NCBI GenBank assembly: GCA_037355855.1
Contig: CM074758.1
Coordinates: 7,723,001-7,787,000 of the forward strand
Origin: Pseudo-nitzschia pungens
Taxonomy: Eukaryota > Bacillariophyta > Bacillariophyceae > Bacillariales > Bacillariaceae
DNA length: 64,000 bases
Reading direction: 5' to 3'
Shown in pieces: positions 21,117 through 33,777 of the stretch (position 1 is its first letter; each line of letters opens with the position of its first letter). A model generated the notes under the pieces. It made no database searches and was not told the DNA's origin. It worked only from the letters and a program-made list of their open reading frames with translations. Made by a program: the position numbers and the translations under genes.

Positions 21117-21826
21117 TGTTCTGGAATGTGTACTCGTACCGGTAAAGTGAGACGTACTTGTACAATACGCAGAACTCAGAATAAGTGTGATGGTGCGTAT
21201 CACGAGAGGAACGAGTCCATCTGAATGAAAACGTTGACACGCAATGACATGTACGGTAGCGTATCACAAACGTGCCGATCGATCGATTTTTCTTTTTCTT
21301 CATTATTTCAAAAATTCACCCAAATTCGTTCCACACGAAAAAGATCGGAGGAGTTGGCGGTGACGTTTTATTTGTCCATTCGGTCTGTCCTTCGTATTAT
21401 TTATTTTTTGATGAGAGAGAAAAGTGCTAAGGTTTACTTGTAGTGAGAAAGTCAATGACTGGATGACCAGTCGGCTTAAATCGACAGATGGAATCAATCA
21501 ATCGCACCAAGTTTCTTTCCCAAGTTTTTGCAATCTGACGATGAAACTCTATCCCTAATTTGATTTGAAAATCAGGATCAATCCCAAAATGCGCGTCACT
21601 GACATGTTTGCGAATTGCGGTGTCAATCAAAAGTTCAAACGAACCGATGAACTGATAATTATCATCGACGGCGTCGTGATGTGAAAAAGACCATGACAAG
21701 CGCAATTGCAACTTCTCGGATTGGTCGTCGTATTTTTTCACAACCGACGAATTGCCAAACCCAGCACAATAATCCATACAAAACTCTGGAATCTCGACAA
21801 ACAAGACTTCCAAAACAGAATCAACC
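21117..21826. other. Shared upstream region of MATE and acyl-CoA dehydrogenase genes
   Basis: This 710-bp divergent region has one CTAAGGTTTACTTGTAG motif at 21427-21443. A minus-strand reading frame (21427-21828) is discussed separately as a doubtful gene. GATCGATCG-type short palindromes occur near 21276. Confidence 0.5.
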
Positions 21827-21828
21827 AT
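21427..21828 (-). CDS. Doubtful small ORF, unknown product
   Basis: A 133-aa frame runs from ATG 21828-21826 to TAG at 21427; the frame itself stays open to 21945, inside the acyl-CoA dehydrogenase gene. The two start codons overlap head to head within CATG. Composition is protein-like: alternating hydrophobic and charged residues (LQLRLSWSFSHHDAV, FELLIDTAIRKHVSDAHF) with no low-complexity runs. I recognise no domain. It may be a real small gene, a decayed copy of one, or chance; overlap with the dehydrogenase leader argues for caution. Confidence 0.22.
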   Translation of the reverse strand: MVDSVLEVLFVEIPEFCMDYCAGFGNSSVVKKYDDQSEKLQLRLSWSFSHHDAVDDNYQFIGSFELLIDTAIRKHVSDAHFGIDPDFQIKLGIEFHRQIAKTWERNLVRLIDSICRFKPTGHPVIDFLTTSKP

Positions 21829-23488
21829 GATGCTTTCTAGGATCGCAGCTTCCATTCCGCGCCGGGGCCGTTCGGTACTCTCGGCAGCCCGAAATGCCAG
21901 AAATCCTGCTTCCGCGACGACGTCCATCGCTTCCCGATCGATCACCAGTCACTCCCAGCTGCCGGAGGAGACGAGCATGGTCTACGAAATGTGCCGAAAA
22001 TTCGCCGACGAGGAGCTGGCCCCCAACGCCACCGAGTGGGACCAGAAGCACGAGTTCCCGACCCAAACGATCGCTGCCCTGTCCGAGCTGGGACTGATGG
22101 GAATCAACACCCCCGAGGAGAACGGCGGCAGCGGCCTCGACGCCCTCTCGTACGCCATTGCCATGGAGGAAATCTCGCGGGGCTGCGCCTCGGTGGGGGT
22201 CATCATGAGCGCCCACAACTCGCTCTACATGTACCCGGTCCAGGCCTTTGGGACGCCCGAGCAGCACGAGGAATTTATCACGCCCTTTGCTTTTCCGACC
22301 GACGACGGGAACGGGAAGATAAACAACATTGGTTGTTTTTGTCTGAGCGAGCCCGGAAACGGATCCGATGCGGGAGCCGCGTCCACTACCGCCACCAAGG
22401 ATGGGGACGACTGGATCATCAACGGGACCAAGGCCTGGATCACCAATGCCTACGAAGCCGATGCGGCGGTGGTCTTTGCGACCACCGACAAGAGTCTCAA
22501 GTAAGTCGTTTGTGAATGTTGGGCTGATTGCATGTTTGCTTGGTTGATTTTTGTACGGAGGGCTGTTTCTCTGTCAAACAAGAACGGACTGGTCGGGGCA
22601 GGTGTTTCCGTGGCTTTGAAAATATTGTCGAGTACTGCTATTATTTGTTTGTCCTTGGAGTGCCTCCTGTCCTCCTCGGGTCGAATCAATACTCCTCACA
22701 GTACCCCTTTGTTTTGTTTGCTAGGCACAAGGGCATTTCCGCCTTTATCATTCCCGCTAGTGCCGAAGGCTATAGTCTGGGTGCCAAGGAAGACAAACTC
22801 GGCATTCGTGCGTCGTCCACGGCCAACGTCATCCTGGACAACGTCCGCATTCCAGGAAAAAACCTGCTCGGAAAGGAGGGCGAGGGATTTAAGATTGCCA
22901 TGACGACCCTGGATGGGGGAAGGATAGGCGTCGCAGGGCAGGCCCTGGGCATTGCCTCCGCATCGATCGACTGCGCCGTCAAGTACTCCCTCGAGCGAAA
23001 GGCCTTCGACAAGCCCATCGCCGACTTTCAGATGATCCAGCACAAGATCAGCAAGATGGTGCTGGCGAGAGACCAGGCCCGGTTGCTGACATGGCGAGCG
23101 GCGCAGCTCAAGGATGAGGGAGAGAAATTCACGAGAGAGGCCGCCATGGCAAAACTCGCAGCCTCGGAGGCCGCCACCATGTGCAGCCACCAAGCTATTC
23201 AAATACTGGGGTGCGTGGATGCTTTTGATTTTGTGACACGTAATACTACCACTCTGCACCATATTGTTTTTTTCGTTGGTTGGTTGCATTCGACTGGACC
23301 CCTCACTCGTTACGTTCTTCATTGTGTTGTTTTTCTTCGTTACCAGTGGAATGGGGTACGTCACAGAGATGCCCGCCGAACGACATTACCGCGATGCCAG
23401 AATTACAGAGATTTACGAAGGAACCAGCGAGGTCCAGCATCTGGTCATCGCTTCGGACGTCATCAAGGAATACAAAAGTCTGATGTAA
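21827..23488 (+). CDS. ACADS: Short-chain (butyryl-type) acyl-CoA dehydrogenase, mitochondrial
   Basis: Exons are 21827-22500, 22725-23210 and 23347-23488. Introns are 224 bp (GTAAGT...CTAG) and 136 bp (GTGCGT...CCAG); the product is 433 aa. The N-terminus is Arg/Ser/Ala-rich without acids ([16 protein letters not shown]), a mitochondrial presequence. Family landmarks: [38 protein letters not shown] for FAD/substrate binding, [34 protein letters not shown], and the C-terminal [14 protein letters not shown]. Glu411 in YEGTSE occupies the catalytic-base position of short/medium-chain dehydrogenases, unlike isovaleryl-CoA dehydrogenase. It catalyses the first step of beta-oxidation, passing electrons to ETF. 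Exact chain-length preference cannot be fixed by eye. Confidence 0.93.
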
Positions 23489-23881
23489 GCCCAATCCTAG
23501 GCCCGGTAGAGTCTTGTGATCATTATTTTTTGATTTGATACCACTCTGTTCCCACTTTTTGTAACAAAACTACGATAGACAAATACCTTTGAAACTGATG
23601 ATAGCACAGAGCCATTTTTGAAAAATCACTACAACCAGAGCGTAAACAAGAAGAGATTCGGAGGAGAGAACTATTTATTTTTCTTCGACCTAGTCGGTAG
23701 CAGTTGTTCGTTCCAAACTCCACAGTAGCATGGTTCTGGCCAAGCACGCAAATAATGGTACCGATGACGACAACAGAGGTCCATCGCGGTGTCATCATCT
23801 GCTGTAACTCGTTTGGCAAGCGGTTCCAATCCTCGGATTGATGTTCGTTCCTCGACTGTCGGTTCGTTGTAGAAGCGACAT
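23489..23881. other. Gap between converging genes
   Basis: These 393 bp separate the ends of the dehydrogenase and DUF3228 genes. No repeat, motif cluster or gene is apparent. It is presumably two 3' untranslated regions. Confidence 0.55.
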
Positions 23882-24853
23882 TCACGAGACATTGACATTT
23901 GCAGTCCAGTAGTCCACACTCTTCATGTATTCCTCGCGGGTCAAGGGAATGCCGGAGCCACCCTGTTCCTTGCCCAATGCATTTCGCATTTGGGTGATGC
24001 TGTGTTGTCATGCGTTGTGGTTGGAACGAACGTGTTCAGTCCCATCATTCGTGGGGTACACGGATTGCGAATGGTCATAACCCAGCGGCCAGAACGGTGC
24101 AATGATGGAACGCGAGTGAGAAGGAATGGTGAATGCACGTCGGAAAAAGTAGAGGACACGGTCGGTGGATGGAATCGCACCAAAATCTAATCCAATCCAA
24201 TCCACTCCAGATTCAACCGACGCTTCACACGTTGGTTGGGAATGCTCCTATGCTGGTAATACTTACGGATTCATGGGCAACTCAAAGTCTTCCATTTGCG
24301 CCTTGATGCTGACAATACCCCAGGGCGCCTCTTCGTCCCCCGCAGCTTTTCCCATGCTCTCGTTTTCTTTCCTGATCTGTTCTCTCGAATACAAAATCAG
24401 ATCCAGGTACTTTGCTCGGGGGAGTTTGTCGGGTCCACCCACGGCATCCAAGGGGATGAAACGCTGCAACACGGGAAGCTCCTTGTCGTTTCGGGCCGCG
24501 TACTCGGTCCGAATCTTGTCCTCGTTGCCTTTTACGGGCAACACATTGACCCGCGCGTCTTCTCCCGTAAAATCGTTCACCAAAAACAAGTGCTTGCAAA
24601 AGGACGCATAGCCACCCTTGAGGTCCTCGGCGCTGAACCGCGCGTTGACGATTTCTTCGAACTCCTCGACGGTCTGGGAAAAGACGGTTCCACCGTAAGC
24701 CTCGCTCTGTGGATGCTCCTGGAATTGCCGGAAGCAAAACGGGTCCACCACGAGATTTTTGGTCATGGGTCTCGTTGTCAGGGCACGAACACTGGCTGGA
24801 GAGTATAGGAAAGAAGAAGCTCGGACAGCAAGCGCAAACGTTGCAATTCTCAT
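23882..24853 (-). CDS. DUF3228 family protein, function unknown
   Basis: Exons are 24853-24267 and 23999-23882, with intron 24266-24000 (GTAAGT...CACAG); the product is 234 aa. The exon join gives FELPMNP-ITQMRNALG, continuing to SGIPLTREEYMKSVDYW at the C-terminus, as in DUF3228 proteins of bacteria and algae. The conserved core includes FCFRQFQ, GYASFCKHLFLVNDF, RYIPLD-like RFIPLDAV and YLDLILYSREQI. The first ~25 residues (MRIATFALAVRASSFLYSPA) resemble an organelle-targeting presequence; which organelle is uncertain. No reaction is established for the family, and no neighbour suggests one. Confidence 0.8.
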
Positions 24854-25266
24854 TGTCGGCGCGTAGTATGGGACAAACTAGAGGATGAATAGGTGGAACT
24901 CGTATTACTTCACGGTCGACTTTCCTCCGTATCATCTCTCGACAACTTTTGACTTCTGACATCCTGTTCAGTTCCAGTTTTATCAGTGTCATCTTTACGA
25001 CGTACGAAGGTTAGACCGAAGTTTGGGAAATACCTTTTGTACACTTTTTATTCTCATCTTCCCATCCTCCTCTAGATGAAAGTTATTCCAACAGAATTAC
25101 ATCGATCATAATGTAATAGATTATCCACACTTCATGCAGAATTGTAGTTTAATATTGGATGATTTATTTTATTGTGATTTAGTAGCTGTTAAGTCTTTGT
25201 CAACAATTTCTTTGAATGAAGTGTATGGTTGTATTCAATGCATTTGATATGAAAAAATAATAGATT
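24854..25266. other. Upstream region of the DUF3228 gene and 3' side of CNOT1
   Basis: Of these 413 bp, the part next to 24853 is the DUF3228 leader/promoter and the part next to 25267 is the CNOT1 3' end. A CGTACGAAGGTTAGACC variant of the recurrent motif is at 25000-25017. The region is AT-rich beyond 25.1 kb. Confidence 0.5.
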
Positions 25267-28200
25267 TTACTGTACATTTGAAACAGCTCTTAATTCTCCT
25301 CGTCCTCCAGCGGAAATGGAACCAGGTGGCATCACACTTCTAGCAACAGATTCGAATATCTTTTCGATCTCAGTCGCGCATCGCGTAAATGGGTAATTCC
25401 AAAACTGATATTTTTCTTGGTTTTTGATCAATTCAATGAAAGTGACCAATAATCCCCACGGATGAGGTCTGTGAAGAATCAATCGTTCAAGTAGCACTCG
25501 GGTGACCTGTTCCTTGACAGCCACATTTTTGGATTCACTGAACAGATAAAGCATAACACAAGAAAAATAATGGGTGTGGCTGGATGGGTAGCGGAGTTGA
25601 TTTGCGATTGCATTCAAGCAAACATAGCGACCCTTGTCGTCGAATTCCATCAGTTTTTGAAGGACATCCATTTCTGGCGAGCGCGACAACGATACTGGCG
25701 AACTTTGTCGTGCGAGGGCATGAATGCCTACGTACAATACAAGAGAGTTCACCTTTGGCGCATCGATCTCGTTTGAGCCGTCTTTCTTCAGGACTAAGGG
25801 GAAAGCCTCAAGAATTTCTCTCCTTTGACCTTCTTTTAGAAATGCATCCAAAGGACCTCGGAATGTATCAATAGGTCCCAACACATTTGAAAGTATAATG
25901 GGACTCTGAGAAATTTCCGATAGCATGTCAATTTTTAAGTTTGGTGTAAAAGGATCTGGCGTATTCATCCCCTTGGGTGTAGCAGAAAGAATCATGTTTC
26001 GGAGTTGAATGCAATTGTGCGGAATCACGTTGCAGAAAGATAGGTGATACCCTGCAAGGAAGGAGGGGAAGTCATGCAAAAGAACCATGAAGACCCGAAG
26101 AGTTCCCTCGTAAAGCTTTTTGACCGGAGCTGACATTTCCCCAACTTTAATATGTGGTTCTAAAAAGAGCAAGTAATCAATCAAAAGTTGATGAATTGTG
26201 TCCCATCCTTGTTGGTTTTCGATGAGCATCAAGTTTGGAAGGAAATGGCGATGAGAAACTAGCTCGAGCCAAGAAAATGAGAAACCAGGAACCACCAAGG
26301 GCTGCGAAACGTGGAAAGTTGCTGCAAAGACACTCAAAATACCATGACGAATTGACTCAAGTTCAGGATCTGGCTTGTTGATGTCGATTACTAAATTCAT
26401 GAAGATGCGGTACCATGGTCTTTGGTCCCATTGTTCACCTCTGGAACCTTTCGTTTTCTCCACGTCCCACATCATCGTTCGAACAGTGCACCCGAGGATC
26501 TTATTCAACATTGCCAAGCGTTGAACCTTAATTTGCTCAGGTGTTACACCTGAATTCAGATGTTTGAACATAAGGACCAAAAGTTTGCAGTAGACATCTG
26601 CCACAGCATAATTCAAAACGTTTTTCCCGTTTTCTCCGGCAGTTGCAGACTTCTGAACAGCATCGACAACAATCAGACTCGCAAGACGAATGAAGCGTTC
26701 CGTGTGCTCTTCCACTTTTCCCACACCAAATCCTTGAAGGTATTGGAGGAATTGCGCGTTTATCTTTTCATTTCCTGTTGCCTCGTTGTTGACTCGGATC
26801 CAGTTTTCAAGTAGTTGTGTGACTTGTTGCCTTGCATTCGGTGGGTCCTTTTGTGCAAAACCATCAGTTGCTTCAGCGACCTTGCCAGACGCCGTGAAAA
26901 ATCTCGACAAAGAGTCAAAGGAAAGGCTGCTGCTGCCAGTAGTAGGGGACGCAGACTGGCCATTCTGAGATGCTGCAATAGATGAGAGCCCTCGCATCTC
27001 TTCCAACATACGAAGAATTGGTTTCTTGTATGTCTGTATGACATTCTGTCCCGCCAGGCTGCGTCCATCGGCAATTCTGGTCATCAGATCGATGACTTTC
27101 GGGAAGTCATTAGGTAATGAGATTCTCTCCATGAATGCCGTTCGAATAAACAGTAGAGCAAACTCAACCCACACAGGGTTCCGTCCGTTGTCGGCACGAG
27201 CAGCGAGAAATTGATCGAGTTCATTCACAGCAAGAAGTCTGCTTCTTACAAGAAGAAGCAAAACAGTTCGGTGTAGACGTCGCTGCGCTTCGGTATTCGT
27301 CGGAGCATAGGTTGCCCACGTACCCATGTCTTTCCCAAGTTTGGGGCAGGAAACATTAATTTTCTCCAACAAAGCGACTAATGCTTCAAGTCTGAGAGGT
27401 TCACCCAAACTGAGCTCATAGAGGCGCTTGAAAATCCCCTGAGAAAACTGTAGCACCGCGTCCTGTTCACTTTGAACTAGTCCACGAATAACATCGCCAT
27501 TCGCGTTGAGGTTGGGCAAGATTTGGTTGACAGCCGAAAGCAATTGACGGATTTGATGCTCGGGTGGAAGCATTTGCAATTTCACTTCCGGAGCACGAGG
27601 TCCAGCTGAAGCTAAGAGAGCCGAGACGCCGCTGTCGAGTTTCGCGGCAAGAGCAGACAAAGCTTCGATACCAAGTTGCGCTTTCTGCGATGATTGAATG
27701 TCGGATTCAGAAACGCGGCTTGGAGCGGATCTTCCGGGACCCAGTCCAGACGATGCAACGTTCGGTGCCATTCCCCCAGGGGCTGGTGTCTGTCGAGGCA
27801 TTTTCTGAAAACTGTCGTAGAGCTGAAAATGTTCAGCTCTGAGACCACCAGGTTTGGGACGAAGCTGATCTGGGAGTCCTGCGGGATAGCGTTGGTTGTT
27901 TCCAAAAATTGACATATCATAAAAAGGTTGACCTGTTTGTTCGCGATGCTTGCGTCTAGCATTCAATTGTTGTGCAAGTGCCTCGTCGACGTCACGAACG
28001 GCCTTTTCTGTCGCAGCTTTCTCAATAAGCATGCAGCCAAGCTCTAGATTGTCGGTTGCACACACCTGAACGCATTGCTCAATTATATTCTGTTCCTGTT
28101 CTGTGAGCTTTCCTTCCGATGCAGATGCGTTTGGGGTTAAGAGTTGGCGAAGATGAGTCGAGACACTCGTACGGAGTGGTTCTCTGCAAGTTACGAGGGC

Positions 28201-31200
28201 TAGACTACCGGCAAGATTAGCAACCATGAGTTGCCCAGCCTTTCGCATTTTGTTCTCATCGCTTTCCATTGCAAAATCCTTCGTGACGATTTCCTTCGTT
28301 GTGATGCATGCAATTGTAACACTACGTTCGACAACAGGTTGAATAATCTCTCTGATTGCCCTATCAACTGCAATTGGAACAGCTCGCTTCAGTGCTGCAG
28401 TATTCAAAGAAGCTGGCGTGCCTGCTTGAGCAGACTGTTGCAAGAGCTCATTCAAACTTTGATTCACTGTCACATATGCAGCGAGGTTGGGAATCACTGT
28501 GGCTTCATCATCATTAGAACCTGCTGTGCGTGCAGAATCCAGCGATATGTTGAGGGCACTCTTCGCATCAGGAGTAGCCGGTGTTTGGTTAGATGAAGAC
28601 GACTTGGAACTTGCTTTAATGTTGAAGTCAGGATTCTTTTCTTTAACAGGTGCTACTCTCTTCGCCAACTCTTTGTCTTTCAGTGGGATATCTTCGAGTC
28701 TAGTTCCCAGATTTTTACACAAAACCTCGACTTCGAACTTGATATTCATTTTGAGTCCTTCCACATTGTAAACTGATCGAAATACCCCGAGAAGTCCCAT
28801 CAACCAAGGATTAGGTGGACGGAAAACGAATGAATTCTTCGCTCCTTCAAGTGTCTTGGCAAGGAAAGGTGCAACTGCGATCAACTTCCCCGTTTCGTAT
28901 CCTTGCAATAGCAGTTCTTTACAATCCAACATGACTTGCAAAATAGGCCTATTTCTAGCCAAAGTGATTTGACCCAACCAGATACCAAGGTTTTTCAAAT
29001 AGCTACGTTCTGAAGATGAAGTGGTGATCTTCGGTGAACGAAGCAATTTTCCAATGTTTCGATATGCACTGTCCAGAATAGCTTCCAAAAGTCCCTTCCC
29101 ATACTCCCCAAGGTTATCCAAGAAGCTAAGGTACAATGAGTGATAATTTGCTTGGGTACTGATTCGCTTCACAACCAAGAAATGTGCAAGCCAGCTGAAG
29201 TATCTTGGATCGAGCAAATCCTTCAGCTCTTGAGACTTGCTCTCAACATTCGAAGGTGCTAGATTGTTGATCAAAAATTGAATTCGATCAAGTAGATTTT
29301 CTGGAGGAGATTCGTGCACTTGCTCTTCGTCGGCCAGATTGGTGACCGCCCTTCCGAGCAGAGGGCCGAATTCGGCTACTCTTGGCTTCGTGTCCGCGGC
29401 TACACCTGACGCAGGAAGGTCGACCGTGGAGACCCCACCCGTTGAAATGGATGCAAAAGCAATATTTTGCGATGATGAAGCGTCCTGGGTACTTTCTCCA
29501 AATCCGTTCCTGTTCGATCTCTGCTCATCTGCATTCGAACCCGCTGCTGAGAGATTGGAATTCGAACCTTGCGTACCTGCACCAGAGGAACCTGCTGCCC
29601 TGTTCTGGCTTTCGAGCATTGCATTCTCTATCTCCCGTACCAAGCGAGCGTAGCCTTCCTTCAAATGAGGAATTTGAACAATGTGAGAGCAATACTGGGG
29701 CCATTCATGTAGGCGTCCTTTGAATTGTTCCAAGGCAAACATGCCGAATTGAAACATTTTTCCGCTACTTGTGATTGATCCGGAAGGAGGCGGCGGTTTT
29801 CGAAGAGCTTCCAGAACGTAACGCAGAGCAATACCAAGCGTAATGCTGCTCACAAGCTGTTCTTCGATAAGTGTCCCGAACAGAATTCCCGTGATGCGCA
29901 ATTCCTTCTCTGGGTACTTCGAAAAGAATCTGTATTCATCAAACAAATTGTGAACCATACATGCGAAGATTTCATTCTCCTTCGAGTTTCCAGATGACTT
30001 GAAGCGCTTCAACATTTCTACGACTTCACCAATACTCTGCTCAGATGTATATATCTTTTGAAAGTACGCTGTGGCCATTTCTTCGACATCATCGGATGCC
30101 CCTGTAGAAGATGTTGGGCCTGTGCTCGATCCACCGTTGTTTCCGGAGTTGTTTGGTGCAGATAGACTGCCTCTCAAATTAGGATGAGCTGTAGTGCATG
30201 CTTCTAAGACGGCCTTCACATTTTCTCCGAGAGTTGTCCCCTGTATCTGGCTTCCGTCGGCATTGGGAAACGGTTGGGAAAGGGTTGCGGTATCTAAACC
30301 TTGCAAACTTTGCAATGCGATGGCGATATTTTCCAAACTCACAAGTGGGGTTGGTTCACTTCCACGAAGTGATGCAGTAGAGTGAGTCTTGGCTAAGTAC
30401 GATACAATAGCTGCTGCAAAAATGCTTGACGTGTTTCTGTGAGTGAGTTTTTCGGTGAGCCAAGGCTTTAGCTGAAGGAAGTCGTTATCAGCCATGACAA
30501 AAGCAATAGCCACGCTAAATTCACGATCTTTGCTTCCATTTAGCAGAGAAGCCACTGCATCTGCAGGGGACTGTAGAAGGCGAGCAATGTTGATGATATG
30601 GACAAGAGTTGCAACCCGCATCTGGGAATTATCAGCGATTGTGCTTCTCCACGCCTCGAAGCATGCAGCGGTAACTGTGCTTGGAGATATTTCATAAAGT
30701 CTACGAAGGGCAGAGGGTGCGTTTTGGACTCTGTGATGTGTGTTTGGTCGAAAGAAAAGAGGAATCAACTCTCTCATGATCTCTGTTTTAATCTGAAGAC
30801 CAGCATTGGCCAATGCCTCTCGCCCTGCCTGCTGGAGGGTATTCGCAACATGCAATTGTAGACGAACCAACGAACAAAGCAAGACCTCTGGGCAAGTTAG
30901 TAGCCCACGAACAAATAAGTCCCTAACACGCCGATAAAGTGACGGGATGTCCGACAGGAAAAGAAGTCTTTGGAGGATTTCCATTGATGCAAAAGCCTGC
31001 GAGTGTATCCCTGTGATCCCTTGAGCAGCCGTTGCTGCATCTCGCGATTCTTCTTTATTGAGCGGAATCATAAAAACGCTTTGCGGAACGGTCATGATGC
31101 ATTCAATCACAGATAGCTGACCTGCGGTGTTCCTCCATTGCGAAGTAAAACCCGATAAAGGAGGAGCTTGCATAGAACCAGATAGGTACAGATCTAGGAG

Positions 31201-32424
31201 GCAGCGGAACTGATCTACGTCCTTCATTGCAAATCCAGGAAAATCCCAATTTTGAGCAACCAACTTCCAGTCCAACAAAGAATAATCTTGCTCCAGCACA
31301 ATGGAAACAGACTTGAGATTCCAGCCATCAGCAGACAACTCATTCCCTCTCCCCGGAATGAGACTTCCCAAGAGTGACGAAGATACACCTGCCCCTGATG
31401 GCGATCCACCGGAATTCCGCCCCTTGCCACTAAAGAAGTATATGATCCTGGCCAATGCCGCTTCGTTCACTCCAGGCGTCGCATTGGTGGAGGTGATTTC
31501 GGCCAGAGTATCACGAAACGTGTTGGCATCTCGAGTACAAGCCGGTCCGATGTCTTGTAAAATGTTTGAAACTCCAGCTGATGAATCGGACCCATCCGAT
31601 GGGGACACGCTACTGGCAATTCCCGAGGCAAGCGATCCAAGGGAACTGATGTTGCTGTCCATTGTTATGTCGATGTCTTGTTTTGGATCCTTGAGTCTTG
31701 CAATGATCGTTTTGACGTTTTGGATCTTTCCTGATTGAAATATCTGGACCCACACAAGTCGTTCATCACTTTCTGTTAGCAAAAACAAAACCTAGCATAA
31801 CTAGTAAACCTCCTACTCGCCGATACACAGTGGTCAATTTCACGTACCGGATGCGTCTCCAAGATGCCAATAACTTGAGTCACAAGATCTTTGTCCCAGC
31901 TGTAATTGATTGGTCCGTTCTCTGTTGCAATCTTCACGGCCTCGAACAAATCCAAAGCTTCTTTTGAGTTTGTTTTGGTCTTCTGCTCTGCTTTAATGAA
32001 TTTCACCTGTGGTTATGTGCGTCGGGTGGTCCAAATACGGATTACGGTGCCGATGAAAGAAGACAAGGAATTAGTCGACACAAGGAAGGAAGCAGCTTTG
32101 AAAAATAAAAAGGGGAGACTACAGAAATCCATTTTGGTTTTTGAATAACCCTTAAAATGTACTTAGAAAACCTACCAATTTCTTAATCCACTCAAGCAAA
32201 ACTTTTTGTGGTGCGATAATTCCCCCTTTTCCTTTGGCTCGTTGTCCTTGTTCTAACTCGTAGACTCGTAAAAGACGAAGAGCCCCCGGGGCCCGGGGTC
32301 TTCTAAGTGGAAGCCGATCGCCCGCGGAATCCTCAGAGTTTCTCCCGTCTGACGTCTCGTTGATTAAAGTTGATACTATATTATGAAGCTGGTCCTGTAT
32401 TTGCTCTTGTCCTATCTCGCTCAT
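25267..32424 (-). CDS. CNOT1: CNOT1, scaffold subunit of the CCR4-NOT deadenylase complex
   Basis: Exons are 32424-32176, 32006-31848 and 31791-25267. Introns are 169 bp (GTAGGT...CACAG) and 56 bp (GTACGT...GCTAG); the product is about 2310 aa, near the ~2,400 of animal CNOT1. The last exon is one frame of over 2,100 codons. Recognisable blocks: an N-terminal HEAT-like part (WKLVAQNWDFPGF); the central MIF4G-like domain that docks CAF1/CCR4 (LLDPRYFSWLAHFLVVKRIS, NLGIWLGQITLARNRPIL, VFRPPNPWLMGLLG); then the DUF3819 and the C-terminal Not1 domain (GFSFSWLELVSHRHFLPNL, YPSSHTHYFSCVMLYLF). CNOT1 organises mRNA deadenylation and translational repression in the cytoplasm. Exon 1 contains a short Pro/Arg-rich run. 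The 5' splice choices are inferred from frame; the main frame is certain. Confidence 0.93.
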
Positions 32425-33188
32425 GGGCCATGTTCACCCGAAACCTTTTTTGTCCTTTGATGTCTTTTTATGTTGCTGCGTGGGCGATCGTCTTTTCTAC
32501 GAGCAATTTTGAGTACATTATTTTGGAGGTTGGCTGTGTGAGCGGATTGACTTGCACGGAGATGCCGCACCGGTACTTGTACCGCAGAACGCTAAGCTTC
32601 TGTGCTTTTCGAGGAATCATCGAGAAAAGCGGCCCGGATGAAATCATTTTGCACACCTCGCGCGGAGCCACACGTGACTGATCGCTCAGCGAAAGAAAAA
32701 AGAAATTCCTTTCTTGTTGAAAATTTACGCGCAAATGATTATTATTCTTCGGGCGACAGACAGGAAATTACGTAGTACCGGTAAGTTCTAAAAACAACCC
32801 TTTTCCAGCAAAATTTCATGATCAGACAAAAAATTGTTCAAAAACCAAGAAAAATTTATCTCCTGTGATTTTCAAACCAAACAAACCCTGCTCCTATTGT
32901 TGAGTTGCATTATTCTCAATCAAAAAGAAGAAAAAAATTGAAACAATTAAGATTCATGATTTTGTCTCTAGGAGTTATGACTCAAACTTTTTATTACTGC
33001 AGGAAAATCATCATCAAAATAAGCAAATGTGCCACTGATGTTTAGGAGCACGCATTTAATAATTCATTTGCAGCTTCCCTTGACTTGATATCAATTTGTG
33101 TATTATTTATCAAGTTTGCTACAGAAGTGAAATTCAATCAGAATCCAACAGTTTGGTGTGCAAAAATTAAATTGATTGAGCTGAAACT
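32425..33188. other. Upstream region of CNOT1
   Basis: These 764 bp contain a TACCGGTAAGTTCT variant of the recurrent motif (32775-32788), then AT-rich sequence. No gene is seen. Confidence 0.5.
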
Positions 33189-33777
33189 GGAGTGGTCAGA
33201 AATAGAGAAATGCACGATAGGCTCAGTTTTTTGCAGGGGGCTAGGGTAAATCACATTTATCAATTTTTGATGCAATTGAATTATGATTATGTGTGTATTT
33301 AATTCATTTCATCTGTAATCAGAAATTATTTATGTGCATGCCAGTTGACTTTACCATAGCCCCCTGTAGGGGCATAGACATGTCCATTGGAGGTACATTC
33401 CTGTAAATACACCATCAATCTAAGGGGTGCTGATTCATACCAGAGCCCCTTGAATGGACATACTTGAATCATAACACTTGCATGTTATAATCGCCAAGTA
33501 TGTCCATTTAAGGAGCGCTACTGGTACAAACCTCTGCCCCTTCAACAGATTTACTTGAACCAAGATCAACCAACACACTTAACATCCTGATATTTTAGAA
33601 GTCTTCAGAAAGGGGGCTAAGGTATATCACTTTTATCAATTTTTCACATAATCAAAGTATGTTATCAATCAATTATAAGTGTAATTAATTACTTACATGC
33701 AACACCACTTGAATTTACTGCATCCCCCTGTTCAAACATAAAAATACTGCATGTTTTTCTATTTCTGACCACTCCTG
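33187..33777. repeat. Fold-back element, about 590 bp, non-autonomous
   Basis: Terminal inverted repeats are 33189-33214 and 33750-33775, with GGAGTGGTCAGAAATAGA at the left and its reverse complement at the right. Inside are two related sub-units (33236-33366 and 33611-33730), each starting GGGGGCTA(G/A)GGTA and ending with an imperfect inverse of that (TTTAC...GCCCCC). Between them a hairpin pairs TTGAATGGACATACTTG (33450-33466) with 33495-33513. There is no ORF. Ends of the form C(A/T)GGAGTGG hint at hAT, but no 8-bp target duplication is evident. Confidence 0.65.
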
